This document shows, piece after piece, positions 52,244 to 60,497 of a stretch of DNA of 64,000 nt. This DNA comes from Micrococcaceae bacterium (GTDB lineage Bacteria; Actinomycetota; Actinomycetes; Actinomycetales; Micrococcaceae). The notes beneath the pieces are model-generated. The model was not told the DNA's origin and ran no database searches. It saw only the letters and a program-made list of their open reading frames with translations. Numbering within the stretch: the stretch's first letter is position 1; each line of letters opens with the position of its first letter. Location of the stretch: assembly GCA_013393415.1 (NCBI GenBank), contig JABXHI010000001.1, positions 123,902 through 187,901 of the forward strand, read 5' to 3'. The position numbers and the translations under genes were made by a program.

Positions 52244-53026
52244 CTAGCGATCTTTGACATTCCCAAGGTGGTTGTATCGTTCGGGTACGTTGCCGAACTT
52301 GTGGGGTCGAGAAGTGGAGTTTCTGGTGGCATGATCCCAGTCCTCGGCCTGCTGCAAGATCAGTTCCATTCGGTGGTTCGGGTCCATGTTGCGGTTGGAG
52401 CTGATCGTGTCTATGACGAAGAGTTTACTGTTCGAGTTCGAGGTCACCTTTGCCGGGTCCAGGCCGCCAGGGATGCGGTACTCGTTGCCGGTGTCCAATA
52501 GTTTTTCAACCTGGTCTTCCAGGTCCTTCCGCGATATGCCACCTGGGTCTTTGGTGGTGTCGATGGTGGCGTTGCCGCCGTACTCGTAGCTGGCGTCTGC
52601 CCCGGCAAGAGTATTAAATGAGAGGTCGGCATCCATGACATCGGCGATGGCAGCGTCCTCTTCGGAACCAGTGGGCTGATATCCGCCGATGAATTCTGGA
52701 TCGGATGCCACATGGAAACTTCCCGGTGCATCGTAGTCGCGTTCTTCATCTTCGGCGATCTTGACTCTGTGGACCCCTTTGGCGCGGAGCTCGTCGTGGA
52801 GGTCGTGGACATCGAGTAGTTCCAGCACTCGTTCTTTACTGTCCAGCGCTTGACGTTCGACGGTGAGATTCTTCGCTAAGGCTTTCCGCTGCCTATCCGC
52901 GTACTGCTGTTTCAGGTCGAGGCCGAGACTCACATCGGACTCGGAATGGGTTTTGCTCGTGTATTTTCCGTCACTGGTTCGGTTGGACTGCTGTGCAAGC
53001 TGCGCGGAGGTCAGTGGTGTCGTCAT
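52244..53026 (-). CDS. Tagged protein D, 260 aa
   Basis: The tag reads SAQLAQQSNR, DGKYTSK, HSESDVSLG. The body includes a charged coiled coil (RQRKALAKNLTVERQALDSKERVLELLD), then LLDVHDLHDELRAKGVHRVKI and TKDPGGISRKDLEDQVEKLL, which recur in tagged proteins at 53901 and 62522. The C-terminal 70 residues differ between copies. The start is nine bases from CCGGACAC. No enzyme motif is visible. Confidence 0.65.
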   Translation of the reverse strand: MTTPLTSAQLAQQSNRTSDGKYTSKTHSESDVSLGLDLKQQYADRQRKALAKNLTVERQALDSKERVLELLDVHDLHDELRAKGVHRVKIAEDEERDYDAPGSFHVASDPEFIGGYQPTGSEEDAAIADVMDADLSFNTLAGADASYEYGGNATIDTTKDPGGISRKDLEDQVEKLLDTGNEYRIPGGLDPAKVTSNSNSKLFVIDTISSNRNMDPNHRMELILQQAEDWDHATRNSTSRPHKFGNVPERYNHLGNVKDR

Positions 53027-53043
53027 GCACAGGTAGTGTCCGG
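53026..53043 (-). promoter_or_regulatory. CCGGACAC element, leaderless class
   Basis: CCGGACAC at 53036-53043, nine bases (TACCTGTGC), ATG at 53026. The preceding base is A. Confidence 0.6.
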
Positions 53044-53059
53044 TGGACTATGGGCAGCA

Positions 53060-53097
53060 AAATACCGCCCGAGGATAGTATTCCTGGGGCGGTATTT
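53060..53097. terminator. Strong bidirectional terminator hairpin
   Basis: Perfect arms AAATACCGCCC and GGGCGGTATTT. It follows the TM2 gene on the minus strand. Confidence 0.75.
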
Positions 53098-53141
53098 CGG
53101 TTGGTGGCACTTAGCGCTCTAGCCTTGTTTGTTTATAATCT

Positions 53142-53741
53142 CTATCTTTTTGAAAGCTCTTCAACTTGCTGGTCAACAAAGATGCCGTATGCAATGAGGT
53201 CAAAGATTTCTTCATTTCTATCCTCAACCTTTAATTGCACGAGTTCAATGAAGTCGTTGACACACCAGAGGGCTAGGATCGCCCACGTGGCAAGTGCTAG
53301 AACGAAAGTAAGCATGAACAAAGTTGGTTCGTCCGACCCTAATTGGAGAAACAGAGCCATGAAACTCCCTACCGCTAGCAAAGTTCTAGTGAGTCCAATG
53401 CCGATGTAGCCAAGGTAGTACGAGTGACCACCTAGAAATCCTGTGAAGATAAAAAGCGTCCAAGCAATGAATCTGGACTTTTTGTGTTTCTTTTGTCTTG
53501 CCTCAGCTAGAAGCTGCACGTCCCATTGGTAATGATACTTCTTAATGAAGCGGTGGTCCCGATGCGAGGAACTAGATCGTGGAACTGGCCATTCTCCCGA
53601 TGTGGCTAACTTCCAGGCAGTTTTTGACATGTAGCGTCGGCCCCGACGAACAAGGTTCTTTGGAATATGATTTACACGCTCAGGTGTTCTAGTGCCCTTC
53701 AACGGAGCCTTTACAGGCCCCCTCAGTGTTGCAGTCTCCAC
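53142..53741 (-). CDS. TM2-domain membrane protein, 199 aa
   Basis: Residues 1-85 are basic and low in known motifs. A TM2 domain follows: KSRFIAWTLFIFTGFLGGHSYYLGYIGIGLTRTLL, a second helix and WCVNDFIELVQ, matching the G-G-H-x-x-Y-L-G pattern and the final D. TM2 proteins are small membrane proteins of mostly unknown role. The start may be at 53741 or at a later Met (MSKTAW). No CCGGACAC element precedes it, and it is more AT-rich than its neighbours. Confidence 0.65.
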   Translation of the reverse strand: METATLRGPVKAPLKGTRTPERVNHIPKNLVRRGRRYMSKTAWKLATSGEWPVPRSSSSHRDHRFIKKYHYQWDVQLLAEARQKKHKKSRFIAWTLFIFTGFLGGHSYYLGYIGIGLTRTLLAVGSFMALFLQLGSDEPTLFMLTFVLALATWAILALWCVNDFIELVQLKVEDRNEEIFDLIAYGIFVDQQVEELSKR

Positions 53742-53900
53742 GTATCCCCCTACGATTCGTCATTGACCAGCAATTTGGACCATAGCACGATGTCAGTTCA
53801 ATTGGTCACAGTTAATATCTGATGACGGCACCGATCATATGGTCAATAAAATTCCCCTGAGCAATCGTCCAATAAGGTGTACCGTCTAGTCATCAGAGCG

Positions 53901-54923
53901 CTACCCTCGACGGTGCTTGTCTAGCAAGCCAGCAATGTCGTGGGTCAGATCGTTGAGACGGTCATAGTCGTCTTCGGTCTCGGCATTCCACCCCATCTCG
54001 GCCAATGATGCTGTGAGCTTGTCGTTCAGTGAGTACCGCTGCTGATCGTCTATGTCATGGTGCGATTCGTCGAAACTTTGTAAGCCCAGGAGTCGGTCTT
54101 CCAAATCAGCTCTGCCGATGCTGCCTGGGTCTCCTGTGGCATCGAATATCACGGTGTCGTCACCGTCTCCATATGCTGGGTCGGCTAGGCCGAGTTGCTG
54201 GAAGCGGAGACCGCTGGAGTTGACTGCTTCATATGCGTATTCATTGTCAATAGTCTTGTCATCAGTGTCGCGTACCTCTTGCACATCTGTGTTGTTTTTG
54301 TCGCGTGAGAGCACCATCGATCCGATGCCGTGATCGACCAGCTCATCTCTGAAATCGTGGAGGGCTAGCAAGTCGAGTGTGCGGCGTTGTGCTGCGATAC
54401 GATCTTCTTCTTGTTGCAACTTCTCGCCAAAGTCTTCTCTTAGCACTTCCATGTGGCGTCGGTGTCGAGATTGCTGATCGGTCACGCTGGATAGTTGTTG
54501 TCGGGTGGCAGAGATGAGTCGCTTTCGGCCAAGGTCGGAGCCTGTGAAGCTGTCAAATGACATCAGGCCGTGCTGCTCATTTCTCACGGTGAGTTCCGAT
54601 GAGAGGCCGTTTTGCTCGGAGGCTCGCTGAACCACGCTGACATACATGCCTGAACGGTTGTCACGTTCGTGGAAGTCGATCTCGCGGATCAAGTTACCAT
54701 GATCGTCGGTTTGCTCGGTGACGTTGGTGAGCAGTTTGGGCCAGCTGGCGGCAGCAATCAACTGTCCGTACTGGTAATCTGCACTTTCATGCGGACCAGC
54801 GATATCTTCAAACTCTGGCAGTGCTATGTCTGCTTCGGAGTGGTGTTGGTGGCCAAATCTACCGTCGGTATTACGGGCATTTTCTAGCCGGTTTTTGGCA
54901 TCTGAGCTCATGTTGTTCGTCAT
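53901..54923 (-). CDS. Tagged protein E, 340 aa
   Basis: The tag is RLENARNTDGRFGHQHHSEA, the second subtype, as in tagged protein B. The body carries LIAAASWPKLLTNVTEQTDD (found again in tagged proteins C and F), LLALHDFRDELVDHGIGSMVL and TGDPGSIGRADLEDRL. A late EMGWNAETEDDYDRLNDLTHDIAGLLDKHR is nearly repeated in tagged protein F. No enzyme motif. The start is nine bases from CCGGACAC. Confidence 0.65.
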   Translation of the reverse strand: MTNNMSSDAKNRLENARNTDGRFGHQHHSEADIALPEFEDIAGPHESADYQYGQLIAAASWPKLLTNVTEQTDDHGNLIREIDFHERDNRSGMYVSVVQRASEQNGLSSELTVRNEQHGLMSFDSFTGSDLGRKRLISATRQQLSSVTDQQSRHRRHMEVLREDFGEKLQQEEDRIAAQRRTLDLLALHDFRDELVDHGIGSMVLSRDKNNTDVQEVRDTDDKTIDNEYAYEAVNSSGLRFQQLGLADPAYGDGDDTVIFDATGDPGSIGRADLEDRLLGLQSFDESHHDIDDQQRYSLNDKLTASLAEMGWNAETEDDYDRLNDLTHDIAGLLDKHRRG

Positions 54924-54940
54924 GAGATGTCAGTGTCCGG
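54923..54940 (-). promoter_or_regulatory. CCGGACAC element, leaderless class
   Basis: CCGGACAC at 54933-54940, nine bases (TGACATCTC), ATG at 54923. The preceding base is C. Confidence 0.6.
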
Positions 54941-54946
54941 GGTGTA

Positions 54947-55849
54947 TCAGAATGGTCCCCACGGCTCATGGCTGAGCGGATTAGCATCCCAGGTGGCTAT
55001 CCTGTGTTCTAACTGAGCTCGCGCTGCCGGGTTTTTGCGCGATTTGTCTGCCAGCCAGGTGTTCATGGTGGTCTCGCGCACGATACGCAGTCGGTCAACG
55101 GCATCCCAGTCGATGTCTTGACCATAGGCCTTTTGAAATGTGCTCAGTCGGTCACCGTTGCGATCCATGCGAGTTGCTGCAACCACTGTGGGGAGAAGAT
55201 CGAATTCACGTGGTCCCAGTGCGATGTCATCAAGGTCAACAAGCATAGGTTGGCCGTGGAGCTGGACCTGATTGCCAGCGTGTGCATCGCCGTGGATGAC
55301 GCCGTGCGCTGCTGCCATGAACTGGTCAAAGATTTCTGTTGCAGCTTGGACTTTGTCATGCAGTACAGAGGCGATCTCGACGCCAAGATCATCGGCTATT
55401 CCATCTAGCCGCCGTGTAAATCGGTCACTGATATTCACTGTGGTCAGCCCAGTGTTTGAGACACGTGCATCGTGGAGTGTTCGCAGTGCTGTGCCGAGAC
55501 CGGCAATATCGGTTGGCGTGGGCGCACCTAATGGCCATGCTGTAACCATGATGTCATCGTTGAAAGCGATGCCTGGGTCAAGTGGCTCTACGATGGACGC
55601 CATCGCATCAGATAGATGCTCTAGTAGCGCGAAATGGTCTTCGATTCCTGCCATCGGTGTTGGCTCGCTGACGCGCAGTACAACCTGTGCTGAGACATCT
55701 TGAAAGACTGCGTTGGTGCCGTGCCGGATCAGTTCGATGTCTTCAATGGGTCGCTGTGCAGCCTGTGACCCCAGCTGTCGAATGGTCAAATCAGAGATGG
55801 TTTTACCGGCGACAGGGTGCTTGATGTCTTGAAAATGCTGTGTTGTCAT
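54947..55849 (-). CDS. Aminoglycoside-phosphotransferase-family kinase
   Basis: 300 residues with the APH fold signatures: VIHGDAHAGNQ (catalytic Asp) and MLVDLDDIALGPREFDLLP (metal-binding Asp). It probably phosphorylates a small molecule. Whether this is a resistance enzyme cannot be told from the sequence, since the family also includes metabolic and spore kinases. The start at 55849 (MTTQHF) is nine bases from CCGGACAC; the longer frame crosses the element. Confidence 0.75.
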   Translation of the reverse strand: MTTQHFQDIKHPVAGKTISDLTIRQLGSQAAQRPIEDIELIRHGTNAVFQDVSAQVVLRVSEPTPMAGIEDHFALLEHLSDAMASIVEPLDPGIAFNDDIMVTAWPLGAPTPTDIAGLGTALRTLHDARVSNTGLTTVNISDRFTRRLDGIADDLGVEIASVLHDKVQAATEIFDQFMAAAHGVIHGDAHAGNQVQLHGQPMLVDLDDIALGPREFDLLPTVVAATRMDRNGDRLSTFQKAYGQDIDWDAVDRLRIVRETTMNTWLADKSRKNPAARAQLEHRIATWDANPLSHEPWGPF

Positions 55850-55866
55850 GGACTGCCAGTGTCCGG
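55849..55866 (-). promoter_or_regulatory. CCGGACAC element, leaderless class
   Basis: CCGGACAC at 55859-55866, nine bases (TGGCAGTCC), ATG at 55849. An ACTGGTGTCCC arm lies upstream, right after a terminator. Confidence 0.6.
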
Positions 55867-55893
55867 GACAAGTCTTTCGCAAAAGGGACACCA

Positions 55894-55940
55894 GTAAGCC
55901 CCGACTGCGAATCGTTGATGACTCTTAGTCGGGGCTTATT
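55894..55940 (-). terminator. Terminator after the restriction operon
   Basis: AAGCCCCGACT and AGTCGGGGCTT pair around a 25-base loop, 18 bases after the XRE gene. The T-tract is poor. Confidence 0.65.
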
Positions 55941-55957
55941 GTTTGGCAGCTGAGAAG

Positions 55958-56173
55958 TTAGCTGGCGACCTCTAGGTGGACCTCGATGCCCAGCGCCACA
56001 GCGACGTTAGACAAAGTAGCTGTGGAGACCGCGGTACCCGCTTCTACACGTGCCACGGTGGGGCGTGAAACCTGGGCTGCAACGGCCAGTTGGTGCTGCG
56101 ACCAGCCATAGGATTTGCGTTGCGCTTTCACGATGTCACCGAAACGTTCCAGCGGGGCCTGTGCGGAGGTCAT
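55958..56173 (-). CDS. XRE-family helix-turn-helix regulator, 71 aa
   Basis: A compact HTH_3: FGDIVKAQRKSYGWSQHQLAVAAQVSRPTVARVEAG, close to HipB-type and controller proteins. The ATG overlaps the hsdR stop as ATGA, so it is the last gene of the restriction operon. It may control hsd expression or be an antitoxin without partner. Confidence 0.8.
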   Translation of the reverse strand: MTSAQAPLERFGDIVKAQRKSYGWSQHQLAVAAQVSRPTVARVEAGTAVSTATLSNVAVALGIEVHLEVAS

Positions 56174-59100
56174 TTGTCCTCCTGCTGATGATGCTGATCA
56201 TGCAGTGCATCGGCGCTGATTTCGGCCAGTTGTTTGAGAATTTCCGGATCAGAGACGTACTGGCGGATTTCTTCGGTCTCTTGGAAGGCTTGGAACATAG
56301 CGAGGCCAACGGCATTGGCAAATCCTTCGGATGCTTTCAACTGGTCTGCCGAGTTGTTTTTGGCCATCGCTACGGCTTCTTCGTTACTGTCCAGGAAACC
56401 CCAGTAGGTGGTGATGAAACCAGCTACGGATTCTTCTGAGGCGTCAAAGTTTTTGGCAGCAAACATCTCGTTGACGCGCTCAATTGCTTCTTCCAGCGGC
56501 CCTCGGGTTGCAGTGGGCTTCTCTTGTGGCTCATCACCAAAGCTTGGCGGGTCCATCCCCTCGGTGCTGCCCTCAGACAATGAGTGGTCTTGTGCGATAG
56601 ATGATGCCTGTAGCTGGACGCCGGTGAGTTGTATGCCGTCCATATAGTCGTCATCGTTGTCTTCCGGTCGAAGATGCAGATTCCGCGCTAACAACGAGGC
56701 GAGGATTGCACGCTGGTGAAGCTCTGGCATCTCGTAGTTGACGATTTGGCTCAAAAATTGCCAGGCGTTACGATACTTGAACACATCAGATCGGAATGCT
56801 TCAAGTTCTTCTCGGCGATTGGTGTCCTTTGACAGTGTTGCTTGACGCATGTAGCCGTTCCACCGGTTGATGATGGGGCTGACCAGTTTGCGGACTGCCT
56901 CGCCGTCTTCGTCATCAATGTAGGCATCGGCCAGGTCTTTCATCTGATCGTGCGTGTAGATGCCGGCGGTATCCATGCGTTCAGCGATGCTGTGTAGAGC
57001 GTTGGAGTCAACGTCTTTTCTCACAAAGGCATCGGAGTAGTACATCTTGAAGTCTGCCTGAATGTTCTCCGGTGAGTTCACAAAATCCACGACCATGGGT
57101 GCGGTCTTGCCCGGATAGATGCGATTCAGACGGGATAATGTCTGCACGGTGGCTACACCGGAGAGCTTCTTGTCCACATACATGGCCATCAAACGTGGCT
57201 CATCAAAGCCGGTCTGGAATTTGTCGGCCACGATCAGCACGCGGTAGTCGCCGTCTTCACGGAATGCCTCGGCGGTGTCGGAGCGCGAATTCATGCTCGC
57301 CTCAGTGACAGTGGTGCCATCATCGGCGGTCAGTGGGCCGGAGAAGGCGACCAGGGTGCCAAGCCCTTTGTATCCCTTTTCAGCGATGTAGTCGTCAATC
57401 CGCTCAGACCAGTGGTAGGCGGCTTTTCGGGAGCTTGTCACCACCATCGCTCGGGCTGCACCATCAAGCATATGGGCCACATTGCGGCGGTAGTGTTCGA
57501 CGACGACTCGGACTTTTTGGGCAATCGAGGTCGGGTGCAGACGTGCGTATTTGACGATCTCAGTGACCGCTTCGCCGGTGTCTACGATGTTTTCTTCAGA
57601 GTTGTCGAGCGAATTTTTGACCTGCAAAAACATGTCGTAGGTCGTATAGTTCGACAACACGTCAAGGATGAAACCCTCTTCGATGGCTTGCGCCATGGTG
57701 TAGGTATCGAAGGCTTCCCAGCGTTCATCCTCTGTTTTGGTGCCGAATAGCCGCAGCGTCTTGGGTTTCGGGGTAGCAGTCAGCGCGATGAAGGTGATGT
57801 TGGAAGAGTCAGCGATAGCGGTGTCTTTGGCGGCCAGCAGATCGGCAGCGGAAATATCCTGATCCGCATCAAGGTCTGGGTCAGTCAGCAGTTCTTTGAG
57901 CTGGCGTGCCGTGGAACCGGTCTGAGATGAGTGCGCTTCATCAGCCACTACCGCCCAGTGGCGTCCCCTGAGTCCATCGGTATCTTCGATCAGCTTCATG
58001 ACCTCGGGGAAGGTCTGGAGGGTGCAGGTGATGATGTGATTGCCGTCTAGCAACGCCTTTTTCAGCTGTGGCGACTTCGGGCCAGACTTCTCCCCCACGG
58101 TCACCACCAGTCCCTGGCTGGCTTGGACTAGGTTCATATCGTCTCGGATATTCTCGTCTAATACCGTGCGGTCGGTGACGACAATGACCGAGTCAAAGGT
58201 GGCCTTGGATTTGGTGTTCATGTGCCGGATGAGGCGGTGGGACAACCAAGCGATGGTCTTGGTTTTGCCGGAGCCAGCTGAGTGCCAAATGAGGTATCTG
58301 CCACCTGGTCCGTTGTTCTCGATGTTGTCAACGATGCGTTCCACGGCTCGTAACTGCTGGAAGCGTGGGAAGATCAGTCGGCCATCTTCTTTTCTGCGTT
58401 TGCCGGGTTCAAACAGCGCGTAGTGCTTTATGATGCGCATGAACATGGGGCGGTCAAGTATGTGGCGCCACAAATAGTCGGTGTTGGAGCCGGTGGGTGA
58501 TGGTGGGTTCCCGGCGTGGCCATCGTTACCCTGGTTGAACGGTAGGAACGTGGTGTCGGCACCCTCTAGCTTGGTGGCCATGTAGATTTCGTCATTGGAG
58601 ACGGCAAAGTGCACTAGGGCGCGACCTGGTGCCAACAACGGACGATTCTTGCCTGGCTTGCGATCCTGCTTGTACTGCCGGATGGCGTGGTTGACCGTCT
58701 GAGTATTGTCAGTCTTCAACTCCAGTGTGACCACCGGGATGCCGTTAGCGGTCAGCACCATATCCAGCGTGGAGTTGGTTTTGGTGTCGAACCGGACTTG
58801 GCGAAGTATGCGCAGCCGCACCGCATCGGAAGCTTCGACCACCTCGGTGAGATTCGGATTGGCCGGCGGGAATTCCATCATCGGGCCGAATTCTGCACCT
58901 GGCCGACCAGTCTGGGTGTAGGTGAACCCTCTGCGCAGTACACCCAGCAGACCGCCGACGGGATGGCCGGTGTTTGGGTCCATGCGGGTCTTCTTGGCCA
59001 ACTCCTTGGTGATGTGGGTGAGCAGCTTCTTCTGAGCGGTCTCCAGCTGAGTGTTGACCAGGTCAGATGGGATAGCCTTTTCATACTCATCCGGGTACTG

Positions 59101-59262
59101 GGTTTTTAGCCATTGCAGCACGTCCTGGGGCACCATGGCCAGGTCAATATCCCATCCTGCGGTTCTGGCATCCCCATGATCTTCGTAGAGCCATCCGCGC
59201 TCGGCCATCGCTTGGCTGATATTGTCTTCAAATTCAAGTTCTAATAGCTGTGCGTGCGCCAT
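56170..59262 (-). CDS. hsdR: Type I restriction enzyme R subunit
   Basis: 1030 residues. The N-terminal nuclease part (with TLELKTDN in a PD-(D/E)XK context), then a helicase core with AGSGKT, DEAHSSQTG (DEAH box), LTATPKP and the later KFQTGFDEPRL and QTLSRLNRIYPGK motifs. It translocates and cuts DNA lacking the proper methylation. The ATG shares a base with the hsdS stop (TAATG). All visible motifs are intact. Confidence 0.9.
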   Translation of the reverse strand: MAHAQLLELEFEDNISQAMAERGWLYEDHGDARTAGWDIDLAMVPQDVLQWLKTQYPDEYEKAIPSDLVNTQLETAQKKLLTHITKELAKKTRMDPNTGHPVGGLLGVLRRGFTYTQTGRPGAEFGPMMEFPPANPNLTEVVEASDAVRLRILRQVRFDTKTNSTLDMVLTANGIPVVTLELKTDNTQTVNHAIRQYKQDRKPGKNRPLLAPGRALVHFAVSNDEIYMATKLEGADTTFLPFNQGNDGHAGNPPSPTGSNTDYLWRHILDRPMFMRIIKHYALFEPGKRRKEDGRLIFPRFQQLRAVERIVDNIENNGPGGRYLIWHSAGSGKTKTIAWLSHRLIRHMNTKSKATFDSVIVVTDRTVLDENIRDDMNLVQASQGLVVTVGEKSGPKSPQLKKALLDGNHIITCTLQTFPEVMKLIEDTDGLRGRHWAVVADEAHSSQTGSTARQLKELLTDPDLDADQDISAADLLAAKDTAIADSSNITFIALTATPKPKTLRLFGTKTEDERWEAFDTYTMAQAIEEGFILDVLSNYTTYDMFLQVKNSLDNSEENIVDTGEAVTEIVKYARLHPTSIAQKVRVVVEHYRRNVAHMLDGAARAMVVTSSRKAAYHWSERIDDYIAEKGYKGLGTLVAFSGPLTADDGTTVTEASMNSRSDTAEAFREDGDYRVLIVADKFQTGFDEPRLMAMYVDKKLSGVATVQTLSRLNRIYPGKTAPMVVDFVNSPENIQADFKMYYSDAFVRKDVDSNALHSIAERMDTAGIYTHDQMKDLADAYIDDEDGEAVRKLVSPIINRWNGYMRQATLSKDTNRREELEAFRSDVFKYRNAWQFLSQIVNYEMPELHQRAILASLLARNLHLRPEDNDDDYMDGIQLTGVQLQASSIAQDHSLSEGSTEGMDPPSFGDEPQEKPTATRGPLEEAIERVNEMFAAKNFDASEESVAGFITTYWGFLDSNEEAVAMAKNNSADQLKASEGFANAVGLAMFQAFQETEEIRQYVSDPEILKQLAEISADALHDQHHQQEDK

Positions 59263-60497
59263 TAGGCTACGTCCTTTCGGCCAGTCACAACATCGGTGAT
59301 GAGCGCGGCACGTCGTTCGGTGAGCAGGTCTTTGAGTTGGGCGACCTTGGTGAGCATGGCATCGATCTTGGAGGTTACGGAGTCGAGGTGGTCGGCGATG
59401 CGGCGTTGTTCTTCAAGGGGTGGGAGTGGAATGCGCCAGCGACGGAGCATGTTTTGGCTAATGTTAGGCTGACCGCCACCCACAGCTAGACGGATGATGT
59501 CATCGCGCTGACCCCAAAGGGTGTAGTAGAAAAACCGCATGTCGATACCAATGGGCAAGGAAAAGGCGCAACAGGCTTGATTCATCGTCGCGTCTACCCC
59601 CAAAACACCAAGTCGTCCGATGGTTGCACCGTACATGGCTATTAAGACAGAGCCCTTAGGGTGCAGTGTTAACGATGAAACTGATTCCAAAGCTTCAGTC
59701 GTGACGTTCTTCGACGTGGATCGTATTACAGATTCTCTAAGTTCAGAAGTCGTCACCCACGGAACACCCTCGCCAGGCTCCGTGTAGTGCCTTTCAGCTT
59801 TCGGTGTCGTACCACTGCCAATGTTGCCGAACAGGTGCGCAGTCGGCACGGTATCCCAAGATTTTCCTGATGCAGACAGCTGTGTACTGTTGCGGATAAC
59901 TTCAACCTTCCGAGCAAGTAGCGTCTCTTGCAAGTCCCCCAACTTGTCGATCATCGCGTCGATCTCGACAGTTTCGCGGTCAAGGTAGTCGGCGATGTGG
60001 CGTTGGGTTTGGAGAGGTGGGGCAGGATGCTTCATGGACATAAAGCCATTCGTATCCAGATTTTGAATTCCAGTCGTCTGGCGAACCAAGCTCCATGTAC
60101 GACCATCAAGGTATGAGGCATGTAGTGCGTAGAGCCAGAATCGCTGGTCCTGCTCAGAGCTCATACGAAGTCGGAAAATAAAGTTCGCATAGACAGCAGG
60201 GAGGTCGCCTTGATACGAAACCACCGTTCCAACTGGATTCCTAGGGGTTCCGCCCGACTTCTCTACGAGAATGTCTCCATGTTGCACTGAGCAGCGATCA
60301 CGGTCATTTTTAGGGACCCGTCGAATGGTGGGTACATCAGTGACCTGTAGTTTCTTACGATCAAAGTCGGCAACGCGTGCACAAAGAATATCATCAGGGC
60401 CACCGTTGGGGTCCGATCCCCAGATGCCGTTTTGAAAGTCATCTGTGGCAAATTTAAGCGGCATGATTTGCCAACCTGCCGGTACTACCTCAGTCAT
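59262..60497 (-). CDS. hsdS: Type I restriction enzyme S subunit
   Basis: 411 residues with two target-recognition domains (about 1-165 and 215-370) and two conserved helical spacers (YLDRETVEIDAMIDKLGDLQ and HLDSVTSKIDAMLTKVAQLK). It sets the bipartite target sequence, which cannot be read from the protein. It overlaps hsdM by eight bases and is complete. Confidence 0.9.
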   Translation of the reverse strand: MTEVVPAGWQIMPLKFATDDFQNGIWGSDPNGGPDDILCARVADFDRKKLQVTDVPTIRRVPKNDRDRCSVQHGDILVEKSGGTPRNPVGTVVSYQGDLPAVYANFIFRLRMSSEQDQRFWLYALHASYLDGRTWSLVRQTTGIQNLDTNGFMSMKHPAPPLQTQRHIADYLDRETVEIDAMIDKLGDLQETLLARKVEVIRNSTQLSASGKSWDTVPTAHLFGNIGSGTTPKAERHYTEPGEGVPWVTTSELRESVIRSTSKNVTTEALESVSSLTLHPKGSVLIAMYGATIGRLGVLGVDATMNQACCAFSLPIGIDMRFFYYTLWGQRDDIIRLAVGGGQPNISQNMLRRWRIPLPPLEEQRRIADHLDSVTSKIDAMLTKVAQLKDLLTERRAALITDVVTGRKDVA